Positions 42,216 through 55,080 of a stretch of DNA of 64,000 bases are shown here, one piece after another; position 1 is the stretch's first letter; every line of letters begins with the position of its first letter. The DNA is taken from positions 23,320,032 to 23,384,031 of the forward strand of contig NC_080582.1 of assembly GCF_029962835.1 (NCBI RefSeq). Reading direction: 5' to 3'. The translations under genes were made by a program, and so were the position numbers. Under the pieces are notes generated by a model, which was not told the origin of the DNA, did no database searches, and saw nothing but the letters and a program-made list of their open reading frames with translations. This DNA is from Magnolia sinica. Taxonomy: Eukaryota > Streptophyta > Magnoliopsida > Magnoliales > Magnoliaceae.

Positions 42216-45073
42216 TACAAACATAACTAACAAGCCACAAAAGGACACTAATAGACTATCAAAGCCATGAGGGAAAATATACAACCCAAGCTGTAGGGCA
42301 GATATGCGGTCTGAGCCACGTAAGGCAAGGTGGGATCTAATCCGCGTAAGTCAACCATGGACTGCAAGATGGTGAGTTCATGATAGGTTTCATTCATTAC
42401 ATCATTCAATCGCAGACGACAAACGTATAATGTACAACTAAAGATAGCATGTTATCACCAAATCGTTTATGCATGTTATGATTAAAAAGATATTTTCGTT
42501 ATCTACCACAAGAATCAGGTGCAACACATTATCATATTCACATGTTCACATGATAAGTTAAGTAACAAAATCAAGTAACTCAGGAGATACTGAATGGAAA
42601 GTATTAAGGCATCATCTATTGGTTAATGAATTTAAGTGGGAAGCTCAAAGGATGAGTCCTCACCTTACGTGTCGAGTCGCCCATTAGTGTCGCGAGGAAA
42701 CGTATGTGTCATTAGAACCAAATCCTACCATACATTTTAAAGTTATATAATTAGATCCAAGCTTTACACGCTATTCATGGTCAAGGTCTTAACCTAGGGT
42801 TTGGATTACCTAAGTTTAGGGTTTTATCCATTAATCAAATCTTAGACTTTGGTTTAGGGTTTGAAACCTAACTCATATAATTCAATTTATAATAATATTA
42901 GAATAAGGTAAAGATAATTAATAATTGTCTATTAACAACACTAATCTTATAATCAATATCCTACTAATGACAAAATAAAAATAGCATTAATAATGATAAT
43001 TGTTAATATCAAGTATCTATAATAACTAATACTAGTCAAATTAACATACTAATGGTTAACCATATTTAAGAATTGCAATAATTATAGTAATGCTAATGAT
43101 GATGATAATTAATAATAAAATTATAATTGATGATAATAGTTACCATAATACTAATTAATACATCATAATATTAATTATAATTTCTAGTCAATAGCATCAA
43201 AATAACATTAATTATTACAACAGCTAGAAAATAATAATGATATTATTAATGACAAGTAACTAATGACAAATCTAATTGGTGAAAGGAAATGAAGATTCTC
43301 ACCTTGTCGACTCATTTCGAGTCGAGTTGGCTCGTTTCAACACAACTGCCAACACCTCACCTTCTCTCTTGGTTCTCTATCTTTTCTCTCTTTTTCCTTA
43401 TCTTTCTACGGGATGACCAGTGAGGTTACCAGGCCCATAACTTAGCCAACAACTTGCCCTGATTCAAGTAAAATGAGTCAACAGCGAGTTAACTCGGTCC
43501 CAACCCGAGTCAACTCAGCGACTCACCTTCTCTTCTTCTTCCTTTTTCTTTTCTACCCACTCAGGCCCACATGTCCAGCAGCGTTGCTGGACTGAACCAG
43601 CCCAACTCGTCGGACAGCAGCCCTGACTCACACGACTCAGCCTGGCCCGCAACTCACCTCTCTCTCTCTCTTCCCTCTCGTTTTCTGTGTTTTTTTTTTT
43701 CTTCCTTTCATTCTCTCTGTGATCCTTGTTCCTCTTCTATCTTCTCTTTTTCTTTTGTTTCTTCCTCTTTCCTTATAACTCTAGTCAGCAAGAACACCAA
43801 CCCAGACCGAACTAGGTCGGGTCAGTGCAGTGCGACAGCCAGCAACTCGGTGCGGTGTAACAGCCGCAGCCTCCTTCCTCTTTCTCCCTCATTTCACCTC
43901 ATATTCACCCTATTTCCTTCTTCTTCTTCACTCTCTCCCTTTGGCCAGCAGCAGAAAGTCCAAACTCAGGACCAAACCTGACTGAACTCGTCCGGAACTC
44001 GTACCGAGTTCGGGTGTGGTGCGGCGGCAGCGGGCAGCAGCTGTCTGCACCATCTTTTTATTTTTCTTTTTCTTTTTCTTTCTTCTCTCTCTTCTTTCTT
44101 TCTCTACTTCCCCCTGCTGAAGATCTACTAAGGCTCAGGCTCGACTTGGAATCGGACCGAACCAGGGCAGCTCGGCGAAGAAGACGGTCTGGCCGTCAAT
44201 GGCAGATTGCCAATCAATGCGTCTTTCTTCATTCCGTTTTCACTGGGAATTTTGCATTGGTCCACAGGAGCTCGTGGAGGCTGGAGAACGAATTTTCAAT
44301 GGAGTTTGGGTGGTGGGTTCAAGGGAAAGAGGAAATGGTTGGTTTTCTCGAAAAACAGGGGAGAACGGTCGGTTTGGTTTTGTTGTGGGAGAAAACCCTA
44401 AACCACGGATTGGATTGCTGAGATCTCCCCTAAAGGAAGGTTGGGATAGAAGGAGAGGAAGCCACGCTGATCGCCAAGCTGGCAGCCGCGGAGACAGTTC
44501 TTTTTTTAGAAACATGGTTTTTCACAGTCCGTGTGCGGTTGGATTTGTGCCCTCAAGAGTACACCTCTTCATGTGAGATACCTGGGTTTCATTCCGAATT
44601 GACCTATCTACAAGATGGGCGGATCAGATCAAGTTTCAGGGTCGGTTGGTGGGCCACTGATGCAAGAAAACAGGGTCAGTTCGTTTGAAACGAACACTGG
44701 CGGGAGATCCTCCCATTTTTGGAAACAATCGGGTCAATCCCGATTTGACTGAAGGTGGAGTCCGGTGCACCGCTGGTGCTCTCGCACTGGTGTACGTGCA
44801 CACTAAGGTGGGGTCCACCGTGGTGGTTGCGACCAATCCACACCGTCCATTTGTTCCTAGGAGTTTACTTGGGCCTTAGGCAAATTTTCAGGTAGATCTA
44901 AATTTTCAGGTGGGCTCCACAGATGGATTCGGGTTTGCTGATTCCCATCAATCTGATGGTCGGATGTTTCCAAAACTGAACGCCAATGGTTAAAAAGGTC
45001 CAAGGATCCATTTTGATGGCTGGGACACCTGTTCTATGAATTTAGAATACTAAATGCTATTATTAGAATAATT

Positions 45074-45113
45074 CTATTATTATTATTATTATTGTTATTG
45101 TTGCTGTTGTTAC

Positions 45114-45174
<61 letters not shown>
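45074..45174. repeat. (ATT)n microsatellite
   Basis: About 33 ATT or near-ATT units, the last roughly 20 perfect. Confidence 0.95.
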
Positions 45175-45176
<2 letters not shown>

Positions 45177-45870
45177 TATATTCTGTCATATATACTTTAT
45201 ATTATCGCACATCGTTAACATATATAAATTATATGAATATTAGTAAATGAAGATTAATATATATTATATGTATGTTATTTGTTTGGTTATACATGTGTTA
45301 TGCTTTAAATTTTATATAAGTCGTTAAATTGCTTGAAGTATGTTATTAACTGATGCTTTTAAGTGTCCTCATGCAATCATGGATGGACCCTAACCGTCTC
45401 TTTTAGAGTTGGGTAGTTATACCGTGTAGGTAAGCGTCAAATCATCTCGCAGGAAGTTGCGGGCTTGACAAAAGGGTGGATCTTGTGGTCCTTGGATTTA
45501 AATCTACAATGTGTGGTTAGATCTGTTTATCAATGAATTTAGAATCCTAAGGATAGGTTATTCGACGACGTGATGGTCTGTCTCGAAGAATAGTGGATGG
45601 ATAGCATGATATATGGATGGGAACCGTTTTCAACAGTTGGATTTTTTTAACCGGAATGCATGTCAACATTCACTTGAGCTTGGTTTGTACTTACACTATG
45701 TAGGGTTACTCGGTAGCACCCGAGTTCTGAAAGTACGGGGTGTTACATTGATTCACTCCGCAGGCATGGTCCAATGCACGCGTGCCACACTTGATCAGTG
45801 TACTACCATACTTTTTAGTATATGTTCACTATCCCCAACCTGACGAATGGCCAGGAACTCCATGTACCAC

Positions 45871-46543
45871 TAGAGGGGTACACGAACCGAGCTAGCTTGG
45901 TTAGCTCCCTCGACTTGACTCAAAAAAGCTCGATTGGACTAGGTTCGAAACTGAGTTAGAGCCGAGTCGAGCTGATTTTTTGAGCTCAAAAGTTCGAGCT
46001 TGCCCAAGCTCGACTTGACTCAGATCAAACCCCAGCTCGAATCGAACTCAGATCGAACCAGTTCGGTGACTCGGTTACTTTGATATTGATGTTGCTCACC
46101 AAGTGTTTGATGAAATGACTCAAAGAAGTGTGGCTATTTGCAAGAAAGGTATGTATATGAAACCAACACCCTTTTTTTCTTGATTTTTATGTTTCTTAGA
46201 AGGTGTTTGATAAATTACTTGGAAAACCATTGTTGTTGTCTCAAATACAGTAAATTTTTGAAGGTGCGGTCCAAGTGTTTGTAAAAATGTTGCAATGGCG
46301 AACTCGGCTCAATCTTGGCTCGAACTCAGCTCAAATTGGCCCAAACTGTTGACCAAACTAAGTCGAGCTGGCCAGTCAAGCTCGAGGACCGAGCCAAGTT
46401 CGACCTGAGGTAAACTAGTGGCCGAGCTGAGTCAAGTTGAGGCCAGATCGACTCAGAACGACTCAATGTACACCCCTATGAACCACCCACGCCGAGTCAA
46501 ACTGAGGCCAAATCGACTCGGAACGACTCGATGTACACCCCTA
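45871..46543. mobile_element. hAT MITE with 8-bp TSD and duplicated end
   Basis: Starts TAGAGGGGTACACG and ends GTACACCCCTA, flanked by tgtaccac on both sides (45863-45870 and 46544-46551). It is the short relative, inverted, of the hAT at 18830-21565. Its last 65 bp, including a version of the flanking 8 bases (tgaaccac at 46479-46486), are tandemly duplicated. Confidence 0.9.
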
Positions 46544-46551
46544 TGTACCAC

Positions 46552-46992
46552 CCATCCACATCTCTAACTTTGTCTTCTACCCACTCACATGAGGAGCTTC
46601 TCGTCAAGTCATAACCATATGGTCAAAAGACTCACAACTCGAATCGACTTGTTCAACCCTAAACCAAACCTGGGCTCACTCGAGTCAAGGTAGACTGGAG
46701 AGCTCGTGGTATTGAAGTCTATTGAGCGGTTGACTTGTAAAAGTCTCTTAAAATGGTGATCAAGAACCTTAAGGCTTATTTGAGAGCATGGATTCCTAGA
46801 TTTTCTATAATGATATGCAGTTTGGATTTTTAAAATCTTTAATTTAAAAAATTGAATTTGTTTATTGATTCTTAAAAATTATTATATATTATATTCACAA
46901 GACAATGAATATGATAAATTAAATACTTCTATTTTCAAACCATAATTTTAGATCGGCCCCATTTGATGTTCTAACATGAGTTGTCACGATAA
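46552..46992. other. Spacer
   Basis: No gene or element recognised. Confidence 0.4.
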
Positions 46993-47283
46993 AGGCTGGT
47001 TTGGATACCATAAAATAAGTTACTTTTTCTACTTACAATAGTAGATAAGTTTGGTTTATGATTAGTTATAAGTAACTTATTTACTTAAAATTACTTAATT
47101 ACTTCAGCTAATTATTACAGCCTTTTTACTTTTTATGAGACGCTAAAAAGAGGCATAGGAAAGATGAAAGAGGAGACACTGATAAATAAATTATTTACCA
47201 AACATACTTATTTACTTAATAAGTAAAAACTAAAATAAGCTACTTCAAGCATAAGTAGCTTAACTTACTATCCAAACACCCCC
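46993..47283. mobile_element. Tourist-like MITE, about 290 bp
   Basis: Left aggctggtttggatacc and right tatccaaacaccccc form inverted ends; the interior has agttacttt / aaaataagctact words in both orientations. A flanking duplication of the taa/tta type is possible but not exact. Confidence 0.6.
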
Positions 47284-48880
47284 TTACATATGTGAAATTC
47301 AATGAATTTCACGCAGTCATCATGGTTAGCTCCACAGAGCCTTTCCCACGCTAGCTCTAACAATGCAACGCCAACTAGGGCTATATACAACCAATATGGA
47401 AGCCATATACAAAGACAAACATAGGAAGATATATGGATGGATTGAATTGACAAAAATGCCATTAAAGCTGCACACATCCCATTTGCAAGGGTAAAATTAG
47501 AGCTGTACATGAGCCGAATTGAGCTTGGCCCAGCTTGGCTCAGCTCGGCTAGCAGGCTAACCCAAAATTCAGCCCGATAGCTCATCAAATGGGCACGCGC
47601 CTGTGTGAGAGATGCCGTCAGAAAAATGGCACACGTCCATGTTCAACACTAAAAACAGACCTGATTACTCAAGCAGCCTGATTTTCAGGCCATTTGTGAT
47701 GGGTCCACAATCATTTGGGATCTCAAACGTACTCCATGGGCACCTGTGCACCAATCATCTTGAAATTTCCCACTTATAATAGGCTCACATGCACAAGTCA
47801 CTCCTATGCTTCCATCACAGAGGTACTTATAATAGAAAACAGAGAGAAATGCATGATGAGTTGGCCAGCCTAACATTTTTTAGCCTGGTATATACACATC
47901 ACGGACCACCTGATGAACAGCTAAGATCTTGCACATGTGCACTGCACTGGCATGTGACCCCAAGTAACCTCTGCATTCCTCCACAACAGATTTCTTGAGA
48001 GGAATGGAAGATTTAAAAGAATAAATACATGAGCATGGAAATTCAATGTCTTAAAAAGTCCATATATATCTTCCTGGGTACAGACAATATTTACAGCTGC
48101 ATCTCCTGATGCCAAAGCCTTGTAATTAACAAAAATAGCCATATAGCTCTGGCCCATCCACATCAGGTTTGCACATAACATCTTCAGTTTCACTTCTCCA
48201 AAATAGCTGAGAATTCATTCTAGTGGTAGTCTAAAGATATTTAGGTGCATTTTTTTCAGTCTCCCAGAACCAACACTCATGTGAAAACTCTGTAAATAAA
48301 GTCATTCTCGTGGTATGTGGGAAGCTAAAGCCCAGACATGGGCAGTTGGAGAGAGCTACCAGCACACCGGATGAATCGTCTGGTCCACATGATCAATGGC
48401 TCAATCTCGTCTTGATGAAAATATCCTCAGCAGTAGCATGTTTTGTTCAGGTAGACCAATCTGTGGGCCAAAGTGCTATGTATCAATATCGTACCATGCA
48501 TCGCATAACGAACTGTAGTCAGAGGGAAGGATAGGGGAAATGTTAAGAAAATTGTGGAATTTTTCAATGCAACTTGAGAGATGTTAAAAGACATTGATTA
48601 CACACTTAAAACATAAAGAAAAATAAACTAAGGTGTAGTAGTTTTCCATTTTTTTTAAGGGACAAAACTCGGCGTTATCTGCCATAAGTGATGCAATTAC
48701 ATCAAAATAATTAATATTTTTAATAACACAAATATGTAATGGTCTCCCCATTACATATTTATTGTATTAATGAGCATTATTAATATTCTCAATTTTTTTC
48801 AAAAATATTTTTAATTAATAAATATGTGCACTATTTTTTTAAAAATAAAAATATTCAATTATTTAAGATAATGATATGAC
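47284..48880. other. Spacer with a hAT end fragment
   Basis: 47498-47580 (tagagctgtacatgagccg and following gctcggct words) looks like one end of a hAT MITE without partner. Short frames at 47268-47588 (minus) and 48310-48534 (plus) show no domain. No gene called. Confidence 0.35.
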
Positions 48881-48892
48881 TGCATCATTGTC

Positions 48893-49000
48893 ATCATCAT
48901 CGTCTAAAGCCTTATCCCAACTAATTGGGGTTGCAAAAAACTTGTTCATTCCACTCTATCAAGGACCATGTCCTTGGCAAAACCATTGGCCAGTCATCAA
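48893..49000. repeat. Dispersed plant repeat, 'ttatcccaactaattgggg' type
   Basis: The phrase aagccttatcccaactaatt with a following ggggttg is one I recognise as widely dispersed in plant genomes. The class (SINE or other) is not decided from this copy. Confidence 0.4.
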
Positions 49001-49142
49001 GTCTTTTCTTACTACCTCCCCCTAGACTTTTCTTAATAATTTATTCACTACATATATCTATTTAAGTATAAAAATATTTTAAATACATTTTAATTGAAAG
49101 ATAATTTATTTTTTTTTCCAAAAAAGAGAGTAGTGAACATGA

Positions 49143-49458
49143 TATGCCCCGTTACAAGGTCGTAAAGGCCATTACGTAAAGGCAACAGCGGCAACCGTTA
49201 CATGCTATGGGGTTGTAATGGCCATAACAATCATTTTGGAGAAAAAAAAAAGGGGGGGACCCGTAACAACCTGTTACGCCCTCCATAAAGGCCGTAACGG
49301 CCCCATAACAGTCCGTTACGGAACCGGTGTAGGTTTTTTGGATTTTTTTCTTTAAAAAAGAAAAAAAGAAAAACTGTAATGGCCCGTTACAAGCCGTATC
49401 GTAAAGGTAATGGTGGTGGCCATTACGGCCGCCATTACCATTATGGAATACCTTGGTA
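49143..49458. mobile_element. MITE rich in ccgttac / gtaacgg inverted words, copy 1
   Basis: Many gttacggcc-type words in both orientations, ending accattatggaataccttgg. That terminus inverted (ccaaggcattc) begins copy 2 at 53046. A TA-rich insertion-free core is interrupted only by A-runs. Confidence 0.55.
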
Positions 49459-50950
49459 ATGAATCTGTATGACTCATCAACATATATCTTTTCTACACCA
49501 ATATTATAATTTAAAGAATGAAAAGGGAGGAAATTCAGATTTCCCCAATTCCTCCATTTTCCTTATTCAAAATTGAAATTTCTTGCTTCAAATCCATGTC
49601 AATGCATGAAACTCATGCATATATATGGATTTACACTTCTTTTTTTCTTAATATATATTCAAAAAATGAATTTAAACAACTAAAATAAAATAAAAAAATC
49701 ACCTATTGGGTTCTGACCAGATTCTGCTCTCGGATCATGATTTCTCCACCAAAATCATGTTATGATGAAAAACAACTCACCTGAGTGGAGTTCTCAAGAC
49801 ATGCCCAGAAACAATTTCCACCAAAAAATCTGACATTTTTCTTCAATTTCCCACAATATAAGTGTGTATCAGTTTGGACTTTTATAAAGGTGAGATGAAC
49901 AATACATATGTTACATGCAATACGTGTGAGAAAGCATGTGATGCATGCAATACATTGACCAACTTGGGGGACTTCTGTGAATATACCTGAGTTTTGAATC
50001 ACACCTGATATTGATAACATCAGTGGATATATCAGCCAATGTCATTGAAACATTGATCATGGGTTGACCATGCATGTAGTAGGGCTTAGCATTCTCTGCG
50101 AGTGTCACTTTTAGCCTTACAGGAGAAAGGTAGATGTTCCACCAAGGCATCCAAAACTAGGTCCACCCAATCTCCAGCATCCATGAGAGAACAGAATCCA
50201 TTGTGGATTGACTGATTGGATCACCCTTTCAATCTGACCCATTGCACTACAAATGATGGTTGAAAGAAAAGAAACCTGGTTGGTTGCATGATACCACCGA
50301 GGTTAGGATCATTCAACTAGTATGAATTTTGCAATGTGACCAATTGACAGTGAGGCACACCAGATGGGAAAGTAGATAATTGGGCCATTCACCCACATGC
50401 AATGCTGATGGACAAACAGAATTTGCTGTCTTACTGGGATGGTAGATATAAAGAAGAGGAATTATAGGATCCTTGCAAATCTAAATGGGAATGGTGTCAA
50501 AATGACATTCCCCAAAAATCTCCCTAATCAAAGGTTCTAGGAAAATGGCCAAGGATTGGAGGTCATCATCCATTTGCTGCAGGTCCCACAAGACCCGCAG
50601 CCCGAATCGCTAAACCATGAAAATTGCTTGGCACAAAACGAGTGCACCATGAAATTATTCACTTTTTCATGCATCCACAGTATAAAATCCCTCTAAAAAA
50701 CTTATCCAAGAATCCTGTTAACTATCTCAGTCAGTTAAGCTGTAGAGTATCCATGACTCAAGAGCCTTAATTTTGCAAACTGCCCCCAGCTCATTGATAT
50801 AAAATGTTAATAGTGTTTTCTGTTACAGTTTTCGAAATGTAGCGTAATTTAAATAATTTTCAAAATTTCCAGATTTTAATTAATCCTAATTCTACGAATC
50901 CCCATCTAGATATCATCTAGTTTCTATAAAGAAAAAACCAAAATAAAGGC
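49459..50950. other. Spacer with one exon-like frame on minus
   Basis: On the minus strand 50150-50003 reads LSPVRLKVTLAENAKPYYMH then GQPMINVSMTLADISTDVI, which has the look of real protein and ends near a possible donor; I cannot name it. The rest shows nothing. Confidence 0.3.
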
Positions 50951-52560
50951 TACAATTTGGTTGTAGATTGCCGTCAGTCACTTTTGTGTAAATTGTTGCA
51001 GTCGATCCTTTAATCAAGAAGGCTTTCACCCAGATCTATCCTAGACAAGAGAGAAGAAGAGCCAACACCCCACTCCCTAGAGCAGGGCTAGGGCAGCACG
51101 CGAGAGCCGTCCAAAATGGACCCTGTGCGTGGATGTGTGGATGGAATCAAAGTAGAGAGAACATTGATTCTCTCTCTTCACTTTCTCTTTCTCGCTTTTC
51201 ACTCTCAGTGCTCTATACCATGAGGTTGGAACATCAAGAGCTCTCTCTCCAATCCCCTCTAGCATAGGATCTGTTTATAAGAAGGAATTTGACTTACAGG
51301 GAGAGACACCAGTACAGTTCTCCACCACCATGTAGACTTTGGAATGCCCTATGCCCTATTGCATATAAAGTTTATAATCTTGCCTAACAATGTACCTAAA
51401 TTGACCCAATCCCTCCACTTATCATCACCATCCACCCTTGATCTAATACCCATGCAAACCAAGTGGTGGACCATAAGATCTCAACTGTAGGAATTACCAT
51501 AAAGTGCGATTAAACTTTTTAGTAGTTAAAACAAAATATCAATGGTTAAAAACATTTTAAAAACCATTTAAAACCTTTTTGAGTGCTGGCACCAATGAAA
51601 AACCACTCCATGGATGGTCCGATCTACCAAATCTTAGTCATAAGAATGTTCCTAGGTACAATGGATCCCTTATTGGATAATATGGTCATTAACCGTATCC
51701 TAATGCATGAACCCCACAACACCCACAAATGAGCCACTACAATTGACTCCCTAAGGTGGGCCAAAGTACATTACATCAGGAACTTGAACTCCAAATACGT
51801 CCTTACGTCTAAGGATTAGCCAAAGCTAGTACATACATGAGTCAATCTAGACCAAGCATAATGCGTCTCCCCAATCCAGAGACTTGAAGTGATCCTCCAA
51901 TGCAACTATCCAACAGGTCTAATAACAAGATCCCATATCCAAGAATACTAACACTCCCAAGTGGGATAGGACAAAGACACCGACTCATCGTTAAACCCGA
52001 TGGTAGAGACCTTCCATCCTGATTGACATTGGTTACCTCACACAGGATGACTGCATAAAACAACCATAGGTTCGTCCTAAAACGTGCTAGGTAGTTACGG
52101 AACACATCTCTCCCTTGACCAATGGTCGTCGTGCCCAAACTGAAGTTGCAAAGTATAATAGAAGAAACCCACTCCATTAACCCATCCATATACACATGAT
52201 TAGGATGTACCCACACATTAGCTATGAAATTAATACCACGTCCACATAGGAACCATGGTCACCATGATCTATGATCAAGATCATCAATTCAATGGATAAG
52301 ATCATCAAATTGGCTTTTCAAGGCACAACAAACATTTTCCTTGCATCCGACTCTGGTTCATCAACATGATGATGTCGGTATGAGTTTGATCCACTTCAAT
52401 TGTCTCATTTACAGTTTCATGAAATGTATGCTCTTTACATCATAGTTCAAAACCCAAAAAACTCGACTCGACTCAATATTTAATAATTATGATCTACAAA
52501 TATTAGTAATAGTAACATATATTTAACATAGATTAGAATTTCTACTTATAATATAAAATA
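50951..52560. other. Non-coding, possibly LTR-derived on minus
   Basis: A TATA-like ttataaacagatcc on the minus strand (about 51277-51264) is followed by a GA-rich leader-like stretch (51260-51140 minus), a layout seen in LTRs. No ends or duplications were found. The 124-codon minus frame (51842-52216) lacks a domain. Confidence 0.3.
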
Positions 52561-52576
52561 GAAAAATTGCTTGCTT

Positions 52577-52648
52577 GAAGATGCACTGATTAAGTGCGTC
52601 TCTTCCTTTACGTAAGGTTGAGGGTTTGATTCCATCCCTCGCATCTTC
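52577..52648 (+). repeat. tRNA-like 72-nt structure
   Basis: gaagatgc and gcatcttc close a 72-nt segment with a B-box-like ggtttgattcc (52623-52633). The T-arm loop would be 11 nt instead of 7, so it is not a proper tRNA; it may be a tRNA relic or SINE head. Confidence 0.35.
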
Positions 52649-53045
52649 ACATTTTATTACACGGACTCACTAAGTAACTCGATTTGAGTCACCACGAGTG
52701 ATGTTGATTTAACGAAGTGGTTGAGTCGACTCAACAAATCTTCTCGAGTCCCGATTGAGTCCAATATAATTCTAACTTTCCCAACGATTTGACTCAAAAT
52801 CTCGCTAGTTCGAGTTGACTCAGCCAAGTTTCATGTCAACCTAGCGAGTCCTACAATAATGTCACTCATAGCTACACCATTAACGATCAATGCATTTGTG
52901 AAGTATGAATGTATTATGAGACATTATTTTAGGAGGCAATATATCATGCTCCCTGCGTCAACATTACAGCGAGTTTTCAGCAATCCAAGACTTTGATGTA
53001 ATTGGCCCCACAGTGGATGGAAATCTCATTGATGGAAAAATCCTA

Positions 53046-53295
53046 ACCAAGGCATTCAATAACAGTAATGGAGGACATAACAGCCAGCCTTATGGTTGTA
53101 ACGGTACCTAACGTAACGGCCATTATGGCCCTGTAACAATCAACATTTTTAAAGAAAGAAAATGCATCGACCCCATATGAGCCCTTCATGGTCTTGTAAT
53201 GGTGTTATTGGGCCTTCAGAATGGCCATTACAGCCCCATATCGCATAATGGCTCCCACCATTCCCATTACATAATGGCCTTTTACTACCATAATC
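53046..53295. mobile_element. MITE rich in inverted gtaacgg words, copy 2
   Basis: Begins ccaaggcattcaataacag, the inverse of the end of copy 1 (49143-49458), and contains taacggccattatggcc-like palindromes. The right end near ataatggccttttac is degraded. Confidence 0.5.
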
Positions 53296-53679
53296 CTAAC
53301 CCTTCAATAGGTGGCCGACAAATCAATTAGTGAAAAAATACAACAACGGTTCAAAACAAACAAAAGAAAAGGCCAAAGATTCAATCACTAGGAACTTATG
53401 ATTTTAGTGTCTGGGTGATCATCCATGTTGGCACCATGATATCAACAGCATGGATCATTGAACCATGGTTTCCACTGGTACAAACTTAAATCATGAGCAT
53501 ACTACAGAAACTCACAGGCCGAGCATTATATAATAGCTCGTGTATGACTTTTAAGATAGATTTGTCATTTGAAGAGACTAGAACCATAGAAATCCTCTTC
53601 TATAAAAAGATCTAGAGATCTCATACTTGTGTAGCACTTCATGAGCAGATCAGCCTAACTCTGGGGCAAGAGCATCTAC
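53296..53679. other. Spacer
   Basis: No gene or element recognised. Confidence 0.4.
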
Positions 53680-54884
53680 TGATACAGGACATGAAAATTA
53701 AATATGATATGCAAGATTTTAAATATGATATGCAAGATTTCAGGCTTTAGATCATACTAATTTAGAAACAATCACATAAAAATTTCACATCCCACACAAA
53801 AGTTCCAGCACTCAAAAAACAAAGGGAATCTTATGCGGATCCAAGCCTACACATGCTAGGGCCGGCTCAATCAAAATTATAGACCAAATGAGAATCAAAG
53901 GAAAGTAAATTCATCCACACATGCACAGAAATAATTCCCCCAATCCAAGGGATTCAGAAATTTCAATTCGGGGAACCCTAAGGTAAGAAATGGCATAAAA
54001 TTGGGGATTTGAATAATTTAGGGTTAGGTTTAGGGATTTTGGGTGAAAGAGGAGTGAAAGAGAGGAGAAAGACGAACCAGAGAAGTACCGCACGTGTGGA
54101 CAGCAGCAACGGCCCAAAAGCACGTGCGTGTGATCCCTGTCGCACATGTGTGGGGCCCACTATTTACAAAAAGGTCACCTTGGCCCCAGTCATACAGGGA
54201 TGGACTCCAAAACTCCCAAATATCAACTCGATCCGACGCATGATTTGTGCATGGTGCTCCGCCGAAGTTTCAGCCCTCTTGCAAGGCCATATTTTGGAAA
54301 TCTACTGTAGAAAGAAAAACGCCGGCAAATATTGATGGATTTGCACATGGAATGCTTTTAGGAGGAGAAATATGGATGGAAGAAGATGAGGGCGAATCGG
54401 GATAGGTGTGGCTTCGCACCACGGTAGTCAGCCCTTCGAGGAAGGGAGGGTTTCACACCCAATTGAATCTCCAGAACTCAGAAATTTAAAGGAGAAGAAA
54501 AATGCAGTAATTTTATTAATCTTCATTGATTTAAAAAGACTACAAGGGGTGCCTATTTATAATAAAACCTTATATCCCAATGCGTAACCTATTACTTGGC
54601 GACGAAGTAATAATCAAAGCAATCTAAACCGTCCATGATACTCCTAATAACAATAATAAGCAAAATCCAAAGTACTAAATTAATTGAAATAGTGGGCAAT
54701 GATCATGAGAACCCATGGTGGGATTCATATGACTATCAGGTCCACTCCAATTAACCAAAATGCAGCCCTCTAACTAGGAGGCCCTCCCTGGACGTCGTCA
54801 TTGATCCAGATCGATGGTGGGGCCCTCCTCCTCCTTGCATACGTGCGTAGGGGGGGCATGCGTGTGCACGTGATGTCCCCATCA
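53680..54884. mobile_element. Solo LTR of the 7885-11045 gypsy family, TSD tctac
   Basis: A 1205-bp LTR starting TGATACAGGACATG and ending GATGTCCCCATCA, with tctac at 53675-53679 and 54885-54889. It matches the LTR at 9814-11045 along its length (for example gtggcttcgcaccacggtag at 54407-54426). No internal sequence remains, so it is a solo LTR. It carries a short internal direct duplication (ttaaatatgatatgcaagat). Confidence 0.92.
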
Positions 54885-55080
54885 TCTACACAATGAGGTC
54901 CATCGTATAGACAGATTGAATCTCACGCATGAGTCACATTAGCACGTAAGGTGTGTGGATATCCACCATTGAATTGGATTGCAATAACTGCTCTCATGAA
55001 GTGGAAATTACCGAAAAGTAATGACTTCTCACACACAGAACTAGGCTCCAAGTTGGAGACGAAAGTAATGCTACTACAAT

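Larger units (their letters stand above)
41093..45746 (+). mobile_element. Probable giant gypsy (Tekay/Del-like) LTR, 4.65 kb
   Basis: Starts TGTAAAGCCTCGTGTTTTCA and ends with a block whose reverse complement begins TGTAACACCCCGTACTTTCA, so about 30 bp at each end are inverted copies; TGTAACACCCC-type ends are typical of chromovirus LTRs. No coding domain lies inside. No matching 5-bp duplication was found (ataat against ttgat), so solo-LTR status is inferred. Contains a 135-bp tandem array, CT-rich leader-like DNA (43570-44130) and an ATT microsatellite. Confidence 0.5.

Noticed and set aside
43571-44421. Overlapping 125-136 codon frames
   Set aside because: They fall in the CT-rich leader-like zone of the probable giant LTR, with Ser/Phe/Leu low complexity and no conserved motif.
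51842-52216. 124-codon minus-strand frame
   Set aside because: Chance opening in repetitive DNA; composition is not protein-like and no start context or exon borders support it.
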